Shown piece by piece: positions 43,639 to 52,622 of a stretch of 64,000 nucleotides of DNA (position 1 is its first letter; the number at the start of each line of letters is the position of its first letter). The stretch is taken from NCBI GenBank assembly GCA_934436245.1, contig CAKSAM010000010.1, positions 15,929-79,928 of the forward strand, read 5' to 3'. The stretch is from an uncultured Acetatifactor sp. GTDB taxonomy: Bacteria > Bacillota > Clostridia > Lachnospirales > Lachnospiraceae. The notes below the pieces were generated by a model, which saw only the letters and a program-made list of their open reading frames with translations, made no database searches and was not told the DNA's origin. The position numbers and the translations under genes are program-made.

Positions 43639-44349
43639 CTACTTATCTTCTATCTTGATATTTGGATCAAGCTCATCATGAAATACTCGTTCATCCTCTT
43701 CCGGAGAAGCTTCAGGCGCCGGCTCCTGTTCAGACAACAACTGATCCTCCAGCTTCTGGAAGAATTTGTTATACAACATGGCAGAGGCATATGCCGGAAG
43801 CGAAAAGCCAAACAGGAAAATAATCGGTATCAGTCTTAAGGATACCAGATAAATGATCAGGGGGAAAAATGCCATTACAAGCATCACGAGTGTCTTGGGC
43901 AATTGTAAAATACTCATGATAAATGCATTCCGGATGGTTCCCATGATCGTATTGTCAAATTTGGCAAGTACCGGAAATACATATAAAGAAGTGCAGATCA
44001 CCAGCACTCCCGCTGCCATGATCAGCACGATCAGCACCTTGCTGAATTCCATACCGGATCTGGTAATAATATAGTAATCACCGCCAAGCACCGCTGCCAC
44101 AGCCAGAAGCATCAGCCAGATCAGCGTCGCCTGGCGGAAATTGGTCTTAAAAGATTTAAAAAAGCTTCTGGTAATATAGCTCTCCTCATTTCTTACGATC
44201 TTCAATGCCACATAATGCATGGAGGTCAGTGCCGCACCTGCGGTGATAATGGGAATACAGCAGATCAGTGTCAGAATATTGAGCCACATCAGGTCTGCCA
44301 TCTTATTCAATACATTCATTAAAGGGCTGTCCAGGTCAAAAATTTTCAT
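43639..44349 (-). CDS. YesL/DUF624 family membrane protein
   Basis: A 236-residue protein with about five to six membrane segments and the family start MKIFDLDSPLMNVLNKMADL. It ends in an acidic tail (SEQEPAPEASPEEDERVF). DUF624 proteins often accompany sugar importers and their regulators in Firmicutes; a direct role is not established. Here it sits two genes from msmK, which fits that pattern. Confidence 0.88.
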   Translation of the reverse strand: MKIFDLDSPLMNVLNKMADLMWLNILTLICCIPIITAGAALTSMHYVALKIVRNEESYITRSFFKSFKTNFRQATLIWLMLLAVAAVLGGDYYIITRSGMEFSKVLIVLIMAAGVLVICTSLYVFPVLAKFDNTIMGTIRNAFIMSILQLPKTLVMLVMAFFPLIIYLVSLRLIPIIFLFGFSLPAYASAMLYNKFFQKLEDQLLSEQEPAPEASPEEDERVFHDELDPNIKIEDK

Positions 44350-44370
44350 TATGTCTTATCCTTTTCTGTT

Positions 44371-44850
44371 TTATAAAAATTTTTCCATAGGAGTCACACG
44401 TATCCCGGAGAAAGCTTCCTCTTCGTGTACCGCATGAAACCCCAGTTTCCGGTAGAACTCTACGGCATACGGCGCTGCTTTCAGCGACATATACCGTTCC
44501 CCTTCCTCTTTTTTCAGATATTCGCACATTCTTCCCATCAGATTCCGGCCGATTCCCCGGTGATGATACTCTTCATCGACAAAAAGAAGTGATAAATGAT
44601 TATAGTTCCGCACAGAAGCAGCTCCGACGATCCGCACACCGTCCAGTGCCACCATCATCTGATATCTTCCCTGCCGGAACGACTTATAGAGGTGTTCATC
44701 TGTAATAAAATCATAAAAATTACGGATTCCCTCCTCTGTATAATCCACCGCCTCAAATTTTAGAAATGTCTTCCATATCATGTTCATGGCCGGAATCCAG
44801 TCTTTGTCTTCCGCCCACCTGATCTCATAAGTCCCCACTGCATCCGACAT
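44371..44850 (-). CDS. GNAT-family N-acetyltransferase
   Basis: A 159-residue acetyl-CoA-dependent enzyme. The acetyl-CoA loop is HHRGIGRNLMGRM near residue 96-108, after the beta-strand LSLLFVDEEY. The C-terminal AVEFYRKLGFHAV is typical. AGAGG lies nine bases upstream. The substrate is unknown. It lies between an alpha/beta hydrolase and YesL with short gaps, so is probably cotranscribed. Confidence 0.9.
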   Translation of the reverse strand: MSDAVGTYEIRWAEDKDWIPAMNMIWKTFLKFEAVDYTEEGIRNFYDFITDEHLYKSFRQGRYQMMVALDGVRIVGAASVRNYNHLSLLFVDEEYHHRGIGRNLMGRMCEYLKKEEGERYMSLKAAPYAVEFYRKLGFHAVHEEEAFSGIRVTPMEKFL

Positions 44851-44886
44851 GACACACCGCCTCTCCGATTCAAAAAGTCTCCGGTC

Positions 44887-45828
44887 TTACGAGAACTCCG
44901 GAATCTCCTTTCTGAGCCATTGATAGATGTCTTCCATCGCCAGTTCACCGTCTTCTTCATTCAGAAGTTCGTGCCTGTCATTCTCGTATAATTTAACGGT
45001 GATGTTCTTCACACCGGCTTTTTTCAGAGAGTCACAGGCTTTCTGGACACCCTTGCCATAGTCTCCTACCGGATCCTCGGCGCCGGATACCATGAAGATT
45101 GGCAGATCCTGCGGCACTTTTTCCAGATTTTCCTGCTTCTGTAATCGTCCGATCAGTTCAAACAATGTCTGGAAACCATTCACAGTAAAGGTAAATCCGC
45201 ACAGTTCATCCGCTATATAGCGATCCACATTCTCCGGATTCCTGCTCAGCCAGTCACTGGAAGTACGCAGAGTCTCTATCCGTTTGTTGTATCCGCTAAA
45301 TGCGGCCCTGTCAATGAAATGACTGACATGTTTTGAACCGCAGAACAACTTCTGTACACCTGCCATGGCTTTAGAACACAAGATCAGTCCTTTGGACTGC
45401 ATTCCCGTCCCTACAATAACCGCACCATCGATACCTTTGCCGTAACGGCACAAATAGTTTCTCGTAATGAAGGATCCCATACTGTGTCCCAAAATGACAT
45501 AGGGTACTTCCGGATACGCTTCTTCTGTAATTTTTTTCAGTCTGTGCACATCTCGTACTACCACCGTGGCCGGATCCTGTTCGCAAAAGTAACCGTATAT
45601 TCCGCCTTCTGCCACAGATTTTCCGTGTCCCAGGTGATCTTCTCCAGTGACCAGAATTCCTCTGTCCGTCAGAAACTCAGCCAGTTTTTCATAACGCTCC
45701 ACATACTCCGCCATTCCGTGTACTACCTGCACAATACCTTTTACAATACCGTCATCCGGAGTATATCTCACTGCATGGACACGGCTCTCGCCGTCCCGGG
45801 AGTCAAAGTAGAATTCTTCCTTGATCAT
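44887..45828 (-). CDS. Alpha/beta hydrolase, lysophospholipase-like
   Basis: A 313-residue cytosolic hydrolase resembling monoacylglycerol lipase/lysophospholipase L2. The oxyanion region is QVVHGMAEYVERY, the nucleophile elbow GHSMGS has Ser near residue 116, an acid lies in SGAEDPVGD, and the catalytic His in ENDRHELL. No signal peptide. It faces metG from downstream with two hairpins between them. Substrate unknown. Confidence 0.88.
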   Translation of the reverse strand: MIKEEFYFDSRDGESRVHAVRYTPDDGIVKGIVQVVHGMAEYVERYEKLAEFLTDRGILVTGEDHLGHGKSVAEGGIYGYFCEQDPATVVVRDVHRLKKITEEAYPEVPYVILGHSMGSFITRNYLCRYGKGIDGAVIVGTGMQSKGLILCSKAMAGVQKLFCGSKHVSHFIDRAAFSGYNKRIETLRTSSDWLSRNPENVDRYIADELCGFTFTVNGFQTLFELIGRLQKQENLEKVPQDLPIFMVSGAEDPVGDYGKGVQKACDSLKKAGVKNITVKLYENDRHELLNEEDGELAMEDIYQWLRKEIPEFS

Positions 45829-45857
45829 AGAACCTCCTTGGTTACGGAAAAATTATA

Positions 45858-45905
45858 GGACGTACAAAACAAATGTCCATTTTGTAGTCATTTGTTCTGA
45901 CGTCC
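45858..45905. repeat. Long hairpin upstream of the hydrolase gene
   Basis: GGACGT...AACAAATG pairs with CATTTGTT...ACGTCC around a 13-base loop, with small internal mismatches. It starts 30 bases before the hydrolase ATG on the minus strand and might sit in its leader or end the metG transcript. Confidence 0.55.
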
Positions 45906-45959
45906 TATTCATTATATATCATTTCCTATAAAATTTTAAGCCCTATATTGTTTTTTCTT

Positions 45960-46019
45960 GGTAAAAAATTACCAGTTCAGCCACGCCATTTGCACTCATA
46001 TATGTTCATGGCTGAACTG
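45960..46019 (-). terminator. Terminator of metG
   Basis: CAGTTCAGCCA and TGGCTGAACTG make an 11-pair stem with a 25-base loop, followed on the minus strand by GGTAATTTTTTACC, itself a dyad with a T6 run. Confidence 0.75.
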
Positions 46020-46021
46020 TT

Positions 46022-48031
46022 TTAACAGATCTCTGCGCCAGCAGGCATATTCTTCTCCGGAGTAACCAGAGCCAGGCTGCCTTCTGCATCTTCTGCGCAC
46101 AGGATCATGCCCTCGGACAATACTCCTGCCAGTTTCGCGGGCTTTAAGTTCACCAGTACCATAACCTTTTTGCCTACCATTTCCTCAGGGCTGTAATGTG
46201 CCTTGATGCCGGAGACGATCTGACGTACCTGGCTGCCGATCTTTACCTGGCTGCACAGAAGCTTCTTGGACTTGGGCACTGCCTCACAGGAGATGATCTC
46301 ACCTACCTGGAACTGCATTTTTGCGAAATCCTCATATTCGATCTCTGCCTTGGGCTCGATATCAATGGCTTCCTGCTCTGCTTTTTCGGCTTCTGCATTT
46401 GCTTCTTGTGCTTCATGCTCCGCTGCTGCCTTGATCATGGCTTCTTCCAGTTCTGCCTCTTTTTTTGCTACATCCTTCATATCCAGACGTGCGAAGAGGA
46501 TTTCGGGCTGGTCGGTTACTTTGCTGCCGCTCTCATACAGACCGAACTGCTCCAGCCGGTCAAAGTCACGCAGAAAGGTATTCAGCTGTTTTGCAATTTT
46601 CTCTGCTGTCTCGGGCATATAGGGCTCTAACAGGGAAGCTCCGATGATGATGCCTTCTACCAGATTGTACAGGACGGTTGCCAGACGGTCTGCCTTAGCT
46701 TCGTCCTTCGCCAGTACCCAGGGCTCCGTTTCGTCGATGTATTTGTTGCAGCGCTTGAAGATACCGAAGATCTCGGTCAGGGCATCTGCCACACGCAGTT
46801 CTTCCATCTTTGCCACAACTTTTGCATAGGTACCGGTCACGGTCTGCTTCAGATCCGCATCTACTGCTGCATCGTTCTCGGTCAGCTGAACGTTTTTATT
46901 CTCTACCACACCGCCAAAGTATTTGTTGCTCATGGAGATGGTACGGTTCACCAGGTTGCCCAGGGTATTGGCCAGGTCGGAATTGGTGCGCTCTGCCACC
47001 AGCTCCCAGGTCAGGTTGCCGTCGTTTTCAAAAGGCATTTCGTGCAGTACATAGTAGCGTACCGCATCCACGCCGAAATAATCTACCAGGTCATCTGCAT
47101 AGACCACATTTCCTTTGGATTTGCTCATCTTACCGCCGCCCATGAGAAGCCAGGGATGTCCGAACACCTGCTTCGGCAGAGGCTCGCCCAGTGCCATCAG
47201 GAAAATAGGCCAGTAGATCGTATGGAATCTGATGATATCCTTACCGATCAGGTGCAGGTCTGCGGGCCACAGCTTCTTGTACTGCTCGGTGCTGCCTCCG
47301 TCTGCATCGTAGCCGATACCGGTGATATAGTTGGTCAGCGCATCCAGCCATACATAAATGACATGCTTGGGATCGAAAGTCACCGGAATACCCCAGGTGA
47401 AGGAGGTACGGGATACGCACAGATCCTGTAAACCGGGAAGCAGGAAGTTGTTCATCATCTCGTTCTTACGGGATACGGGCTGAATGAACTCGGGATGCTC
47501 ATTGATATGCTTGATCAATCTGTCCGCATATTTACTCATACGGAAGAAATAAGCCTCCTCCTTGGCAGGCTTTACCACACCGCCGCAGTCCGGACACTTG
47601 CCGTCTACCAGCTGGGACTCCGTCCAAAAGGACTCACAGGGAGTACAGTACATTCCCTCATAGGCTCCCTTGTAAATATCACCCTGATCGTAGAGGCGCT
47701 TGAAAATCTTCTGTACCTGCTTCTCATGATCCTCATCGGTAGTACGGATAAACTTATCATATGAAATATTTAACAGATCACACAGTCCGCGGATGACACC
47801 GGCGATCTTGTCTACATGCTCCTTGGGCGTAATACCGGCTGCCTCTGCCTTCAGTTCGATCTTCTGACCGTGCTCATCGGTACCGGTCTGGAAGAAAACA
47901 TCATAACCTTCTTTTCTCTTGAAACGTGCAATGCTGTCAGCCAGTACGATCTCGTAGTTATTACCGATATGGGGCTTGGCGGACGTATAGGCAATGGCAG
48001 TTGTAAGATAATATTTTCCTTTGCTTTCCAT
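46022..48031 (-). CDS. metG: Methionyl-tRNA synthetase
   Basis: Charges tRNA-Met. The 669-residue protein has the class I motif PHIGN (20-24), the zinc knuckle CTPCESFW...CPDCG near 125-145, KMSKSKG near 300, the anticodon domain, a Glu/Ala-rich linker (about 525-560), and a C-terminal EMAP/Arc1p-like tRNA-binding domain beginning AKMQFQVGEI. A strong AAAGGAG site precedes the ATG. A T-box leader with an AUG specifier controls it. Confidence 0.97.
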   Translation of the reverse strand: MESKGKYYLTTAIAYTSAKPHIGNNYEIVLADSIARFKRKEGYDVFFQTGTDEHGQKIELKAEAAGITPKEHVDKIAGVIRGLCDLLNISYDKFIRTTDEDHEKQVQKIFKRLYDQGDIYKGAYEGMYCTPCESFWTESQLVDGKCPDCGGVVKPAKEEAYFFRMSKYADRLIKHINEHPEFIQPVSRKNEMMNNFLLPGLQDLCVSRTSFTWGIPVTFDPKHVIYVWLDALTNYITGIGYDADGGSTEQYKKLWPADLHLIGKDIIRFHTIYWPIFLMALGEPLPKQVFGHPWLLMGGGKMSKSKGNVVYADDLVDYFGVDAVRYYVLHEMPFENDGNLTWELVAERTNSDLANTLGNLVNRTISMSNKYFGGVVENKNVQLTENDAAVDADLKQTVTGTYAKVVAKMEELRVADALTEIFGIFKRCNKYIDETEPWVLAKDEAKADRLATVLYNLVEGIIIGASLLEPYMPETAEKIAKQLNTFLRDFDRLEQFGLYESGSKVTDQPEILFARLDMKDVAKKEAELEEAMIKAAAEHEAQEANAEAEKAEQEAIDIEPKAEIEYEDFAKMQFQVGEIISCEAVPKSKKLLCSQVKIGSQVRQIVSGIKAHYSPEEMVGKKVMVLVNLKPAKLAGVLSEGMILCAEDAEGSLALVTPEKNMPAGAEIC

Positions 48032-48039
48032 AAATCTGA

Positions 48040-48357
48040 TTCTCCTTTTCTTAAAAATAAAAGCCCGTCTCCTGAAAAAACATTAAGTTCTTCAAGAAGA
48101 CGAGCGTTATCTCGTGTTACCACTTCTCTTCGTCTGTACCTCACAGCACAGACCTCTTCGGGTCCGTAACCCTATCCGCTGTAACAGGCGGATCCTGTCG
48201 CAGCCTTGCTTCTACCGTTCCTATTCTCCCCGGTATCCGTTCGGTGCGCCGCTCAGAAGCCATCTTCTCTATCTGTCCGTTCCATTCCTCTCAGCCTTAC
48301 GGAATGTTCTCTGTAAAACTTCTATGATAAATACTCTCTTCCTCATTGCATTTGCGT
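48040..48357 (-). promoter_or_regulatory. T-box leader of metG, Met specifier
   Basis: The minus-strand leader of about 320 bases has a Stem I region starting AGAGAGTATT, with CTGAGAGGAATGG and a specifier-loop-like AGAAG-ATG-GCTTCT (codon at 48261-48263). The T-box core is AAGTGGTAACACG (about 48112-48124), where UGGU would match the A discriminator of tRNA-Met. The terminator pairs GCTCGTCTTCTTG with CAGGAGACGGGC, followed by TTTTATTTTT (48051-48104). Uncharged tRNA-Met would favour read-through. Confidence 0.85.
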
Positions 48358-48363
48358 ATTCTT

Positions 48364-48392
48364 ACAGTAGCACAGGAACTGTGCCCTGTCAA
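48364..48392 (-). promoter_or_regulatory. metG promoter with dyad in the spacer
   Basis: TTGACA (48387-48392), 17 bases, TACTGT (48364-48369). The spacer is almost filled by GCACAG-GAA-CTGTGC (48370-48384), a perfect dyad that could bind a repressor. Confidence 0.65.
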
Positions 48393-48408
48393 TGCAGTTT
48401 TTGTTGCC

Positions 48409-48438
48409 TTGCAATCGTAATGATGGATAGTGTATAAT
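48409..48438 (+). promoter_or_regulatory. Promoter of the EAL protein gene
   Basis: TTGCAA (48409-48414), 18 bases, TATAAT (48433-48438). The leader of about 137 bases has two small hairpins (GTGG...CCAC and GGGTG...CACCC) but no recognised riboswitch. Confidence 0.6.
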
Positions 48439-48581
48439 AATGTATTATGATGTTGCAGCATGCGAATATTGTGGGATTATCATTCCACTTTTATGCTCAT
48501 ATCGGGGTGGGTTCTAAGGTCTTTCACCCTGGCATCATTATATGCGATAACATTTACACCATACATAAGAGGTCATAAATA

Positions 48582-50816
48582 ATGAAAAAAGGTAAACTGC
48601 CAAAGCAGACTCTGCTCATTCTCAGCGTTGCCCTGGTTCTGGTCATATCCACTGTCCTATGGAGTTCCGGTCAGATCACGCAGGGCATATCAGACGAAAT
48701 GCAGTCCACTCTCCGGGATGTGGCTGCCCAGAATGCCCTGATCGTCCGCCTGGAAATTACAGAAAATTTCAACCTTTTATACAGTCTGGCAGATGAGATT
48801 GGTACATCCCCCGACGTTCTCGATGCAGATACTGTATCGACCCAGCTGAATGCCTTCGTCAATACCTATCATTTCAAAAGAATCGGTTTTATCTCTCCGG
48901 ATGGCCAGGTTGTGACAACAGACGGTTATGTACAGGATCTGTCCTCCAGGGATTTCTTCCGTGAGGGAATGCAGGGACTTGCCGGAATTTCCAACACTCT
49001 GCAGGATCGCATTGGCTCTCCCGAACCTATCAACGTATTCAGTATTCCTGTTTACAACCAGAAGAATGACATTATCGGTGTCCTTTTTGCCACCTATCGC
49101 AACCAGTATTTTCAGGAGCTGCTCAGTATTCAATCCTTTAACAATCAGGGATTCAGTTGTCTGTTAAATCAGGATTGTGAGCTGATTGCCTGTTCCTCCA
49201 ATGTTCCGTCCTCTATGCAGGAGTCTTCTCTGATGACGGATTTTCTGGCTCTGGACGCCCGCAATGACAAGCCTTGTCAGGAAATGTGTGACCTTCTCGG
49301 CAGTTCTGCTTCCGGTTCCGGTCATTTTTTCGGAGACGGGCAGGAATATTATTATTACGCTGTAGCGTTGGATAATCTGCGCAGTGACAGACAGTGGTTT
49401 GTTCTGACGGTAGTTCCTGATCAGGTACTTTCCGCTCGCACCACGCACGTGCTGCTTCAGGTACGACTTCTGATCCTGCTGATCATACTGATCGCTTTTC
49501 TTGGTATCTTTGCATATCTTCACAGTGTCCGAATACAGCGCAGGCAGTTATATCGTCTGGCCTATGTGGATCCTCTGACGAATGGTGATAATTTTGCCTG
49601 CTTCAAGGAGAAATTATCCCACCGCAACGGAGACTGCGGCTTCTATGTTGCCCTGGATCTTCAGGATTTTAAACTGATCAATAATACCTGTGGTGTGGCC
49701 AAGGGTGACGAAACACTGTTGGAAGTATGGAAGTTCCTGCAAACTGGTACACATCTGGGTGAATTTTCTGCCCACATCAATGCAGACCGGTTCATCCTGT
49801 TCCTGCAGGATAATGACCGGCGTACCTTAGAACCCAGATTGGAGTGCCTGTGTCAGGATATTTCCAATCTGTCCACAAAGCTTAATATTCCGAAACTGTT
49901 CCCACTTTGCGGTGTCTATGAGACTGCCGATCACAAGGAAATCGAACAGAATTACGGCAAGGCTGTGCAGGCCAAGTATCTGATAAAAGGAAAACGTACC
50001 AGGCATTATGCTTTTTATGATGAGCTGGATATCAAACAGCTCTCCGAGGATCGTCTGATGGAAGATGTCTTCGAAGATGCCCTGAAGAACAGAGAATTCC
50101 AGCTGTGGTATCAGCCGAAGGTAGACCCCGTCACCGGAAACATTCTGGGAGCGGAGGCTCTGATCCGTTGGCAGCGTCCCGACGGCACCATGCTCTCTCC
50201 CGGCAAGTTCATTCCATTATTTGAGAAAAACGGTAATATCACAACACTGGATGAATATGTGTTCCGCACGGTGTGCGCACAGCAGCAGCAATGGATGCAG
50301 GCCGGAGCAAAATTGTATCCGATTTCTGTAAATATTTCCAGAGTCAGCCTATACTACAGCAATGTGGTAGATAAGTACCGGGAGATTTTGAATTCTTTCC
50401 AGCTGGATCCGAAATATGTTCCTCTGGAGATCACCGAGAGTGCTACCATTGATAACACTGATATTTCCTCCCTGATCGAGCAGTTCCATGAAGCGGGATT
50501 TACTTTACTGCTGGATGATTTCGGAAGCGGATATTCTTCTCTGTCTTCGCTGAATGTCATGCATTTCGATACGATCAAGCTGGATAAAAGTCTGATCGAC
50601 TACATTGGTGACCGGAACGGCGAGCAGCTGCTTCTGCATATTACACAATTATTGCAGAGTTTTGGTATGACTATTACCGCAGAGGGTGTAGAAACTTCGG
50701 ATCAGGTAGAATTTCTGAAGAACCTTCACTGTGATGATATTCAGGGTTACTACTTCTCGAAGCCATTACCGGTAAACGAATTTGAAGATTTTGTAAGAAA
50801 GCATACAGGTCTGTAG
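48582..50816 (+). CDS. Membrane-bound c-di-GMP phosphodiesterase (Cache, degenerate GGDEF, EAL)
   Basis: A 744-residue protein: membrane helix 8-28, Cache-like sensor to about 285, second helix (LLQVRLLILLIILIAFLGIFAY), a GGDEF-fold domain (about 325-475) whose active loop reads NADRF, hence catalytically dead, and an EAL domain (about 490-740). The EAL residues look intact: GAEALIRW, VNISR, LEITES, DDFGSGYSS, KLDKSLID and TAEGVET. It should therefore degrade c-di-GMP. AAGAGGTC precedes the start. Divergent from metG. Confidence 0.93.
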   Translation: MKKGKLPKQTLLILSVALVLVISTVLWSSGQITQGISDEMQSTLRDVAAQNALIVRLEITENFNLLYSLADEIGTSPDVLDADTVSTQLNAFVNTYHFKRIGFISPDGQVVTTDGYVQDLSSRDFFREGMQGLAGISNTLQDRIGSPEPINVFSIPVYNQKNDIIGVLFATYRNQYFQELLSIQSFNNQGFSCLLNQDCELIACSSNVPSSMQESSLMTDFLALDARNDKPCQEMCDLLGSSASGSGHFFGDGQEYYYYAVALDNLRSDRQWFVLTVVPDQVLSARTTHVLLQVRLLILLIILIAFLGIFAYLHSVRIQRRQLYRLAYVDPLTNGDNFACFKEKLSHRNGDCGFYVALDLQDFKLINNTCGVAKGDETLLEVWKFLQTGTHLGEFSAHINADRFILFLQDNDRRTLEPRLECLCQDISNLSTKLNIPKLFPLCGVYETADHKEIEQNYGKAVQAKYLIKGKRTRHYAFYDELDIKQLSEDRLMEDVFEDALKNREFQLWYQPKVDPVTGNILGAEALIRWQRPDGTMLSPGKFIPLFEKNGNITTLDEYVFRTVCAQQQQWMQAGAKLYPISVNISRVSLYYSNVVDKYREILNSFQLDPKYVPLEITESATIDNTDISSLIEQFHEAGFTLLLDDFGSGYSSLSSLNVMHFDTIKLDKSLIDYIGDRNGEQLLLHITQLLQSFGMTITAEGVETSDQVEFLKNLHCDDIQGYYFSKPLPVNEFEDFVRKHTGL

Positions 50817-50839
50817 GGTTAGCCCACAGACCTGTTTTT
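50805..50839 (+). terminator. Terminator of the EAL protein gene
   Basis: ACAGGTCTGT and ACAGACCTGT form a ten-pair stem around AGGGTTAGCCC, followed by T5. It overlaps the stop codon and may also end the convergent amylase transcript. Confidence 0.92.
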
Positions 50840-50864
50840 ATTTCTGTATTCTGTTTTTTCTGTA

Positions 50865-52616
50865 TCATTCTTCTCCCAGGATCAGGATCGACCAGGCCGG
50901 AAGCGTGATTTCTGCACCGGTGCGCTCCGCCGTCTCTTCTCCGGTGTAAAGTTCTCCGGTCAGCACCAGATCTTCTGCTGCCGTACTGCCTACGGTAAGT
51001 CCGGTCAGATCTACTGTTACGGTCTCCGCAGAAGTATTGCCCAACATCAATAAGCTGCTGTTCTCGTCACTTCTTGTCATGACAAAACACTGCTCACCGG
51101 AATACTGCTCCAGATAAGCCGTCGTACCTCTGGCGATGGTGGGATTCTGATTGCGGATACGGATCACCTGTTTCACATAGTTATAGATGGAATCCGGATC
51201 CTCCTGCTGTTCTTCCAGACTGTCGAACTTCATTTGAAAATCTTCCATATCCGCGGGACCCTTGCACATACCTTCTGCGTTTTCATCCTTGCTCCAATAC
51301 ATGGGTGCCCGTTTATTCTCATCCTTTCCGGAGCCTTTCATTCCCAATTCCTCTCCATAGTAGAGAAAGGCGCTGCCACCAGACAACAGATTCAAAGCAT
51401 TACCAAGCTTCGTCTGGGCAGCACTGTTGTCCCCCACATAATAGCCGGCACTACGCCCCATATCATGATTGGTATAAAAGGGAGCATTGATATAGTACGG
51501 ATTGTACTGTGCATACAGGGTCTGCTCTGCCTCAAGATTCTTTGCGTAGGATGCCGCCGAAGCCTTGCCATTTACCACATTTGCAATGATACCGGACTTA
51601 TCTGCGAAAGCAAAATCAAACATGCTGTCCACGCCGCTCTCGTAATATTTTGCATAGGTATTCTGATCTGTCCAGCATTCGCACACCAGGTAATTCTCCG
51701 GGTCTTTGCCGTGGACATAATCGGCAAACCAGCTTAAAATCTCCACATTGTCTTCCACAGAACCGGTGACGTATTCCCTCACCGCATCCAGACGGAAACC
51801 ATCTACTCCCATATCCAGCCAAAAATCCGCCACCTGCTCAAATTCCCGGCGCACCGCTTCGTTTTCCAGATTCAGATCCGGCATTCCATCCCAAAACTGT
51901 GCCTCATAATACCAATCCGTTCCGGCCAGCTGCACATATCCCCCCTGGTATTCTCTGGAGAAATGATAATAATCCACATACGGGCACTCCACCGGATCCG
52001 GATCATCTCCCTGCGGAAGGTCTTGCAGATACTCCGCCGCCTGCAGGAACCATGGATGTTTACTGGAAGAATGATTCATTGCCAGATCAAGGATCACACG
52101 GATTCCACGTTCATGACAAGCCTTCAACAAAGCATCAAAATCTTCCATGGTTCCATATTCCGGATCAATGTTTTCATAATCTGTGGTATCGTATTTGTGG
52201 TAAGTAGTAGATGGCATCACCGGCATGAGCCAGATGCCGTTGATCCCCAGATCCGTATCCGTGGTATCATCTCCGTCATTCAGATAATCCAGCTTTTCCA
52301 ATACTCCCTGCAGATCACCGATGCCGTCACCGTCACTGTCATAGAAGGAATAAACAAAAAGCTCGTAGTAGGTGCGGTAGTTATCATCCGGAATCTGCAG
52401 TGGGCGGCCATCCTGTGCCAGAGGTACGGTGCTGCCTTCTGTATTACTGTCCGTACCTTGCTGTAGAATGGCGGTTTCGTTCTGTGTTCCGGTGGCAGGC
52501 AGACTGTCGGTTCCACCGCCTGTCCCACTATTTTTCCCTCCACAGGCAGTCAGGGACGTTGCCATGGTCACCGTCAGTATTGCTGCCCATAATTTTCTGT
52601 TCCATCTTCTCATCAT
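50865..52616 (-). CDS. Secreted alpha-amylase lipoprotein (GH13)
   Basis: Hydrolyses starch outside the cell, supplying maltodextrins to the importer. The 583-residue protein has a signal peptide with lipobox LTAC (Cys25), a Gly/Thr/Ser-rich linker to about 70, then a GH13 barrel: DLAMNHSS (region I), GFRLDAVREY (nucleophile Asp), CECWTDQ (acid Glu) and FYTNHDMGR (region IV). A C-terminal beta domain ends in PAWSILIL. Its ribosome site GAGGAG spans the end of the GH2 gene six bases away, so the two are translationally linked. Confidence 0.94.
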   Translation of the reverse strand: MMRRWNRKLWAAILTVTMATSLTACGGKNSGTGGGTDSLPATGTQNETAILQQGTDSNTEGSTVPLAQDGRPLQIPDDNYRTYYELFVYSFYDSDGDGIGDLQGVLEKLDYLNDGDDTTDTDLGINGIWLMPVMPSTTYHKYDTTDYENIDPEYGTMEDFDALLKACHERGIRVILDLAMNHSSSKHPWFLQAAEYLQDLPQGDDPDPVECPYVDYYHFSREYQGGYVQLAGTDWYYEAQFWDGMPDLNLENEAVRREFEQVADFWLDMGVDGFRLDAVREYVTGSVEDNVEILSWFADYVHGKDPENYLVCECWTDQNTYAKYYESGVDSMFDFAFADKSGIIANVVNGKASAASYAKNLEAEQTLYAQYNPYYINAPFYTNHDMGRSAGYYVGDNSAAQTKLGNALNLLSGGSAFLYYGEELGMKGSGKDENKRAPMYWSKDENAEGMCKGPADMEDFQMKFDSLEEQQEDPDSIYNYVKQVIRIRNQNPTIARGTTAYLEQYSGEQCFVMTRSDENSSLLMLGNTSAETVTVDLTGLTVGSTAAEDLVLTGELYTGEETAERTGAEITLPAWSILILGEE

Positions 52617-52622
52617 TATCTC

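Noticed and set aside
48445..48581. c-di-GMP riboswitch before the EAL gene
   Set aside because: None of the conserved GEMM core sequence is visible; only two short hairpins are present.
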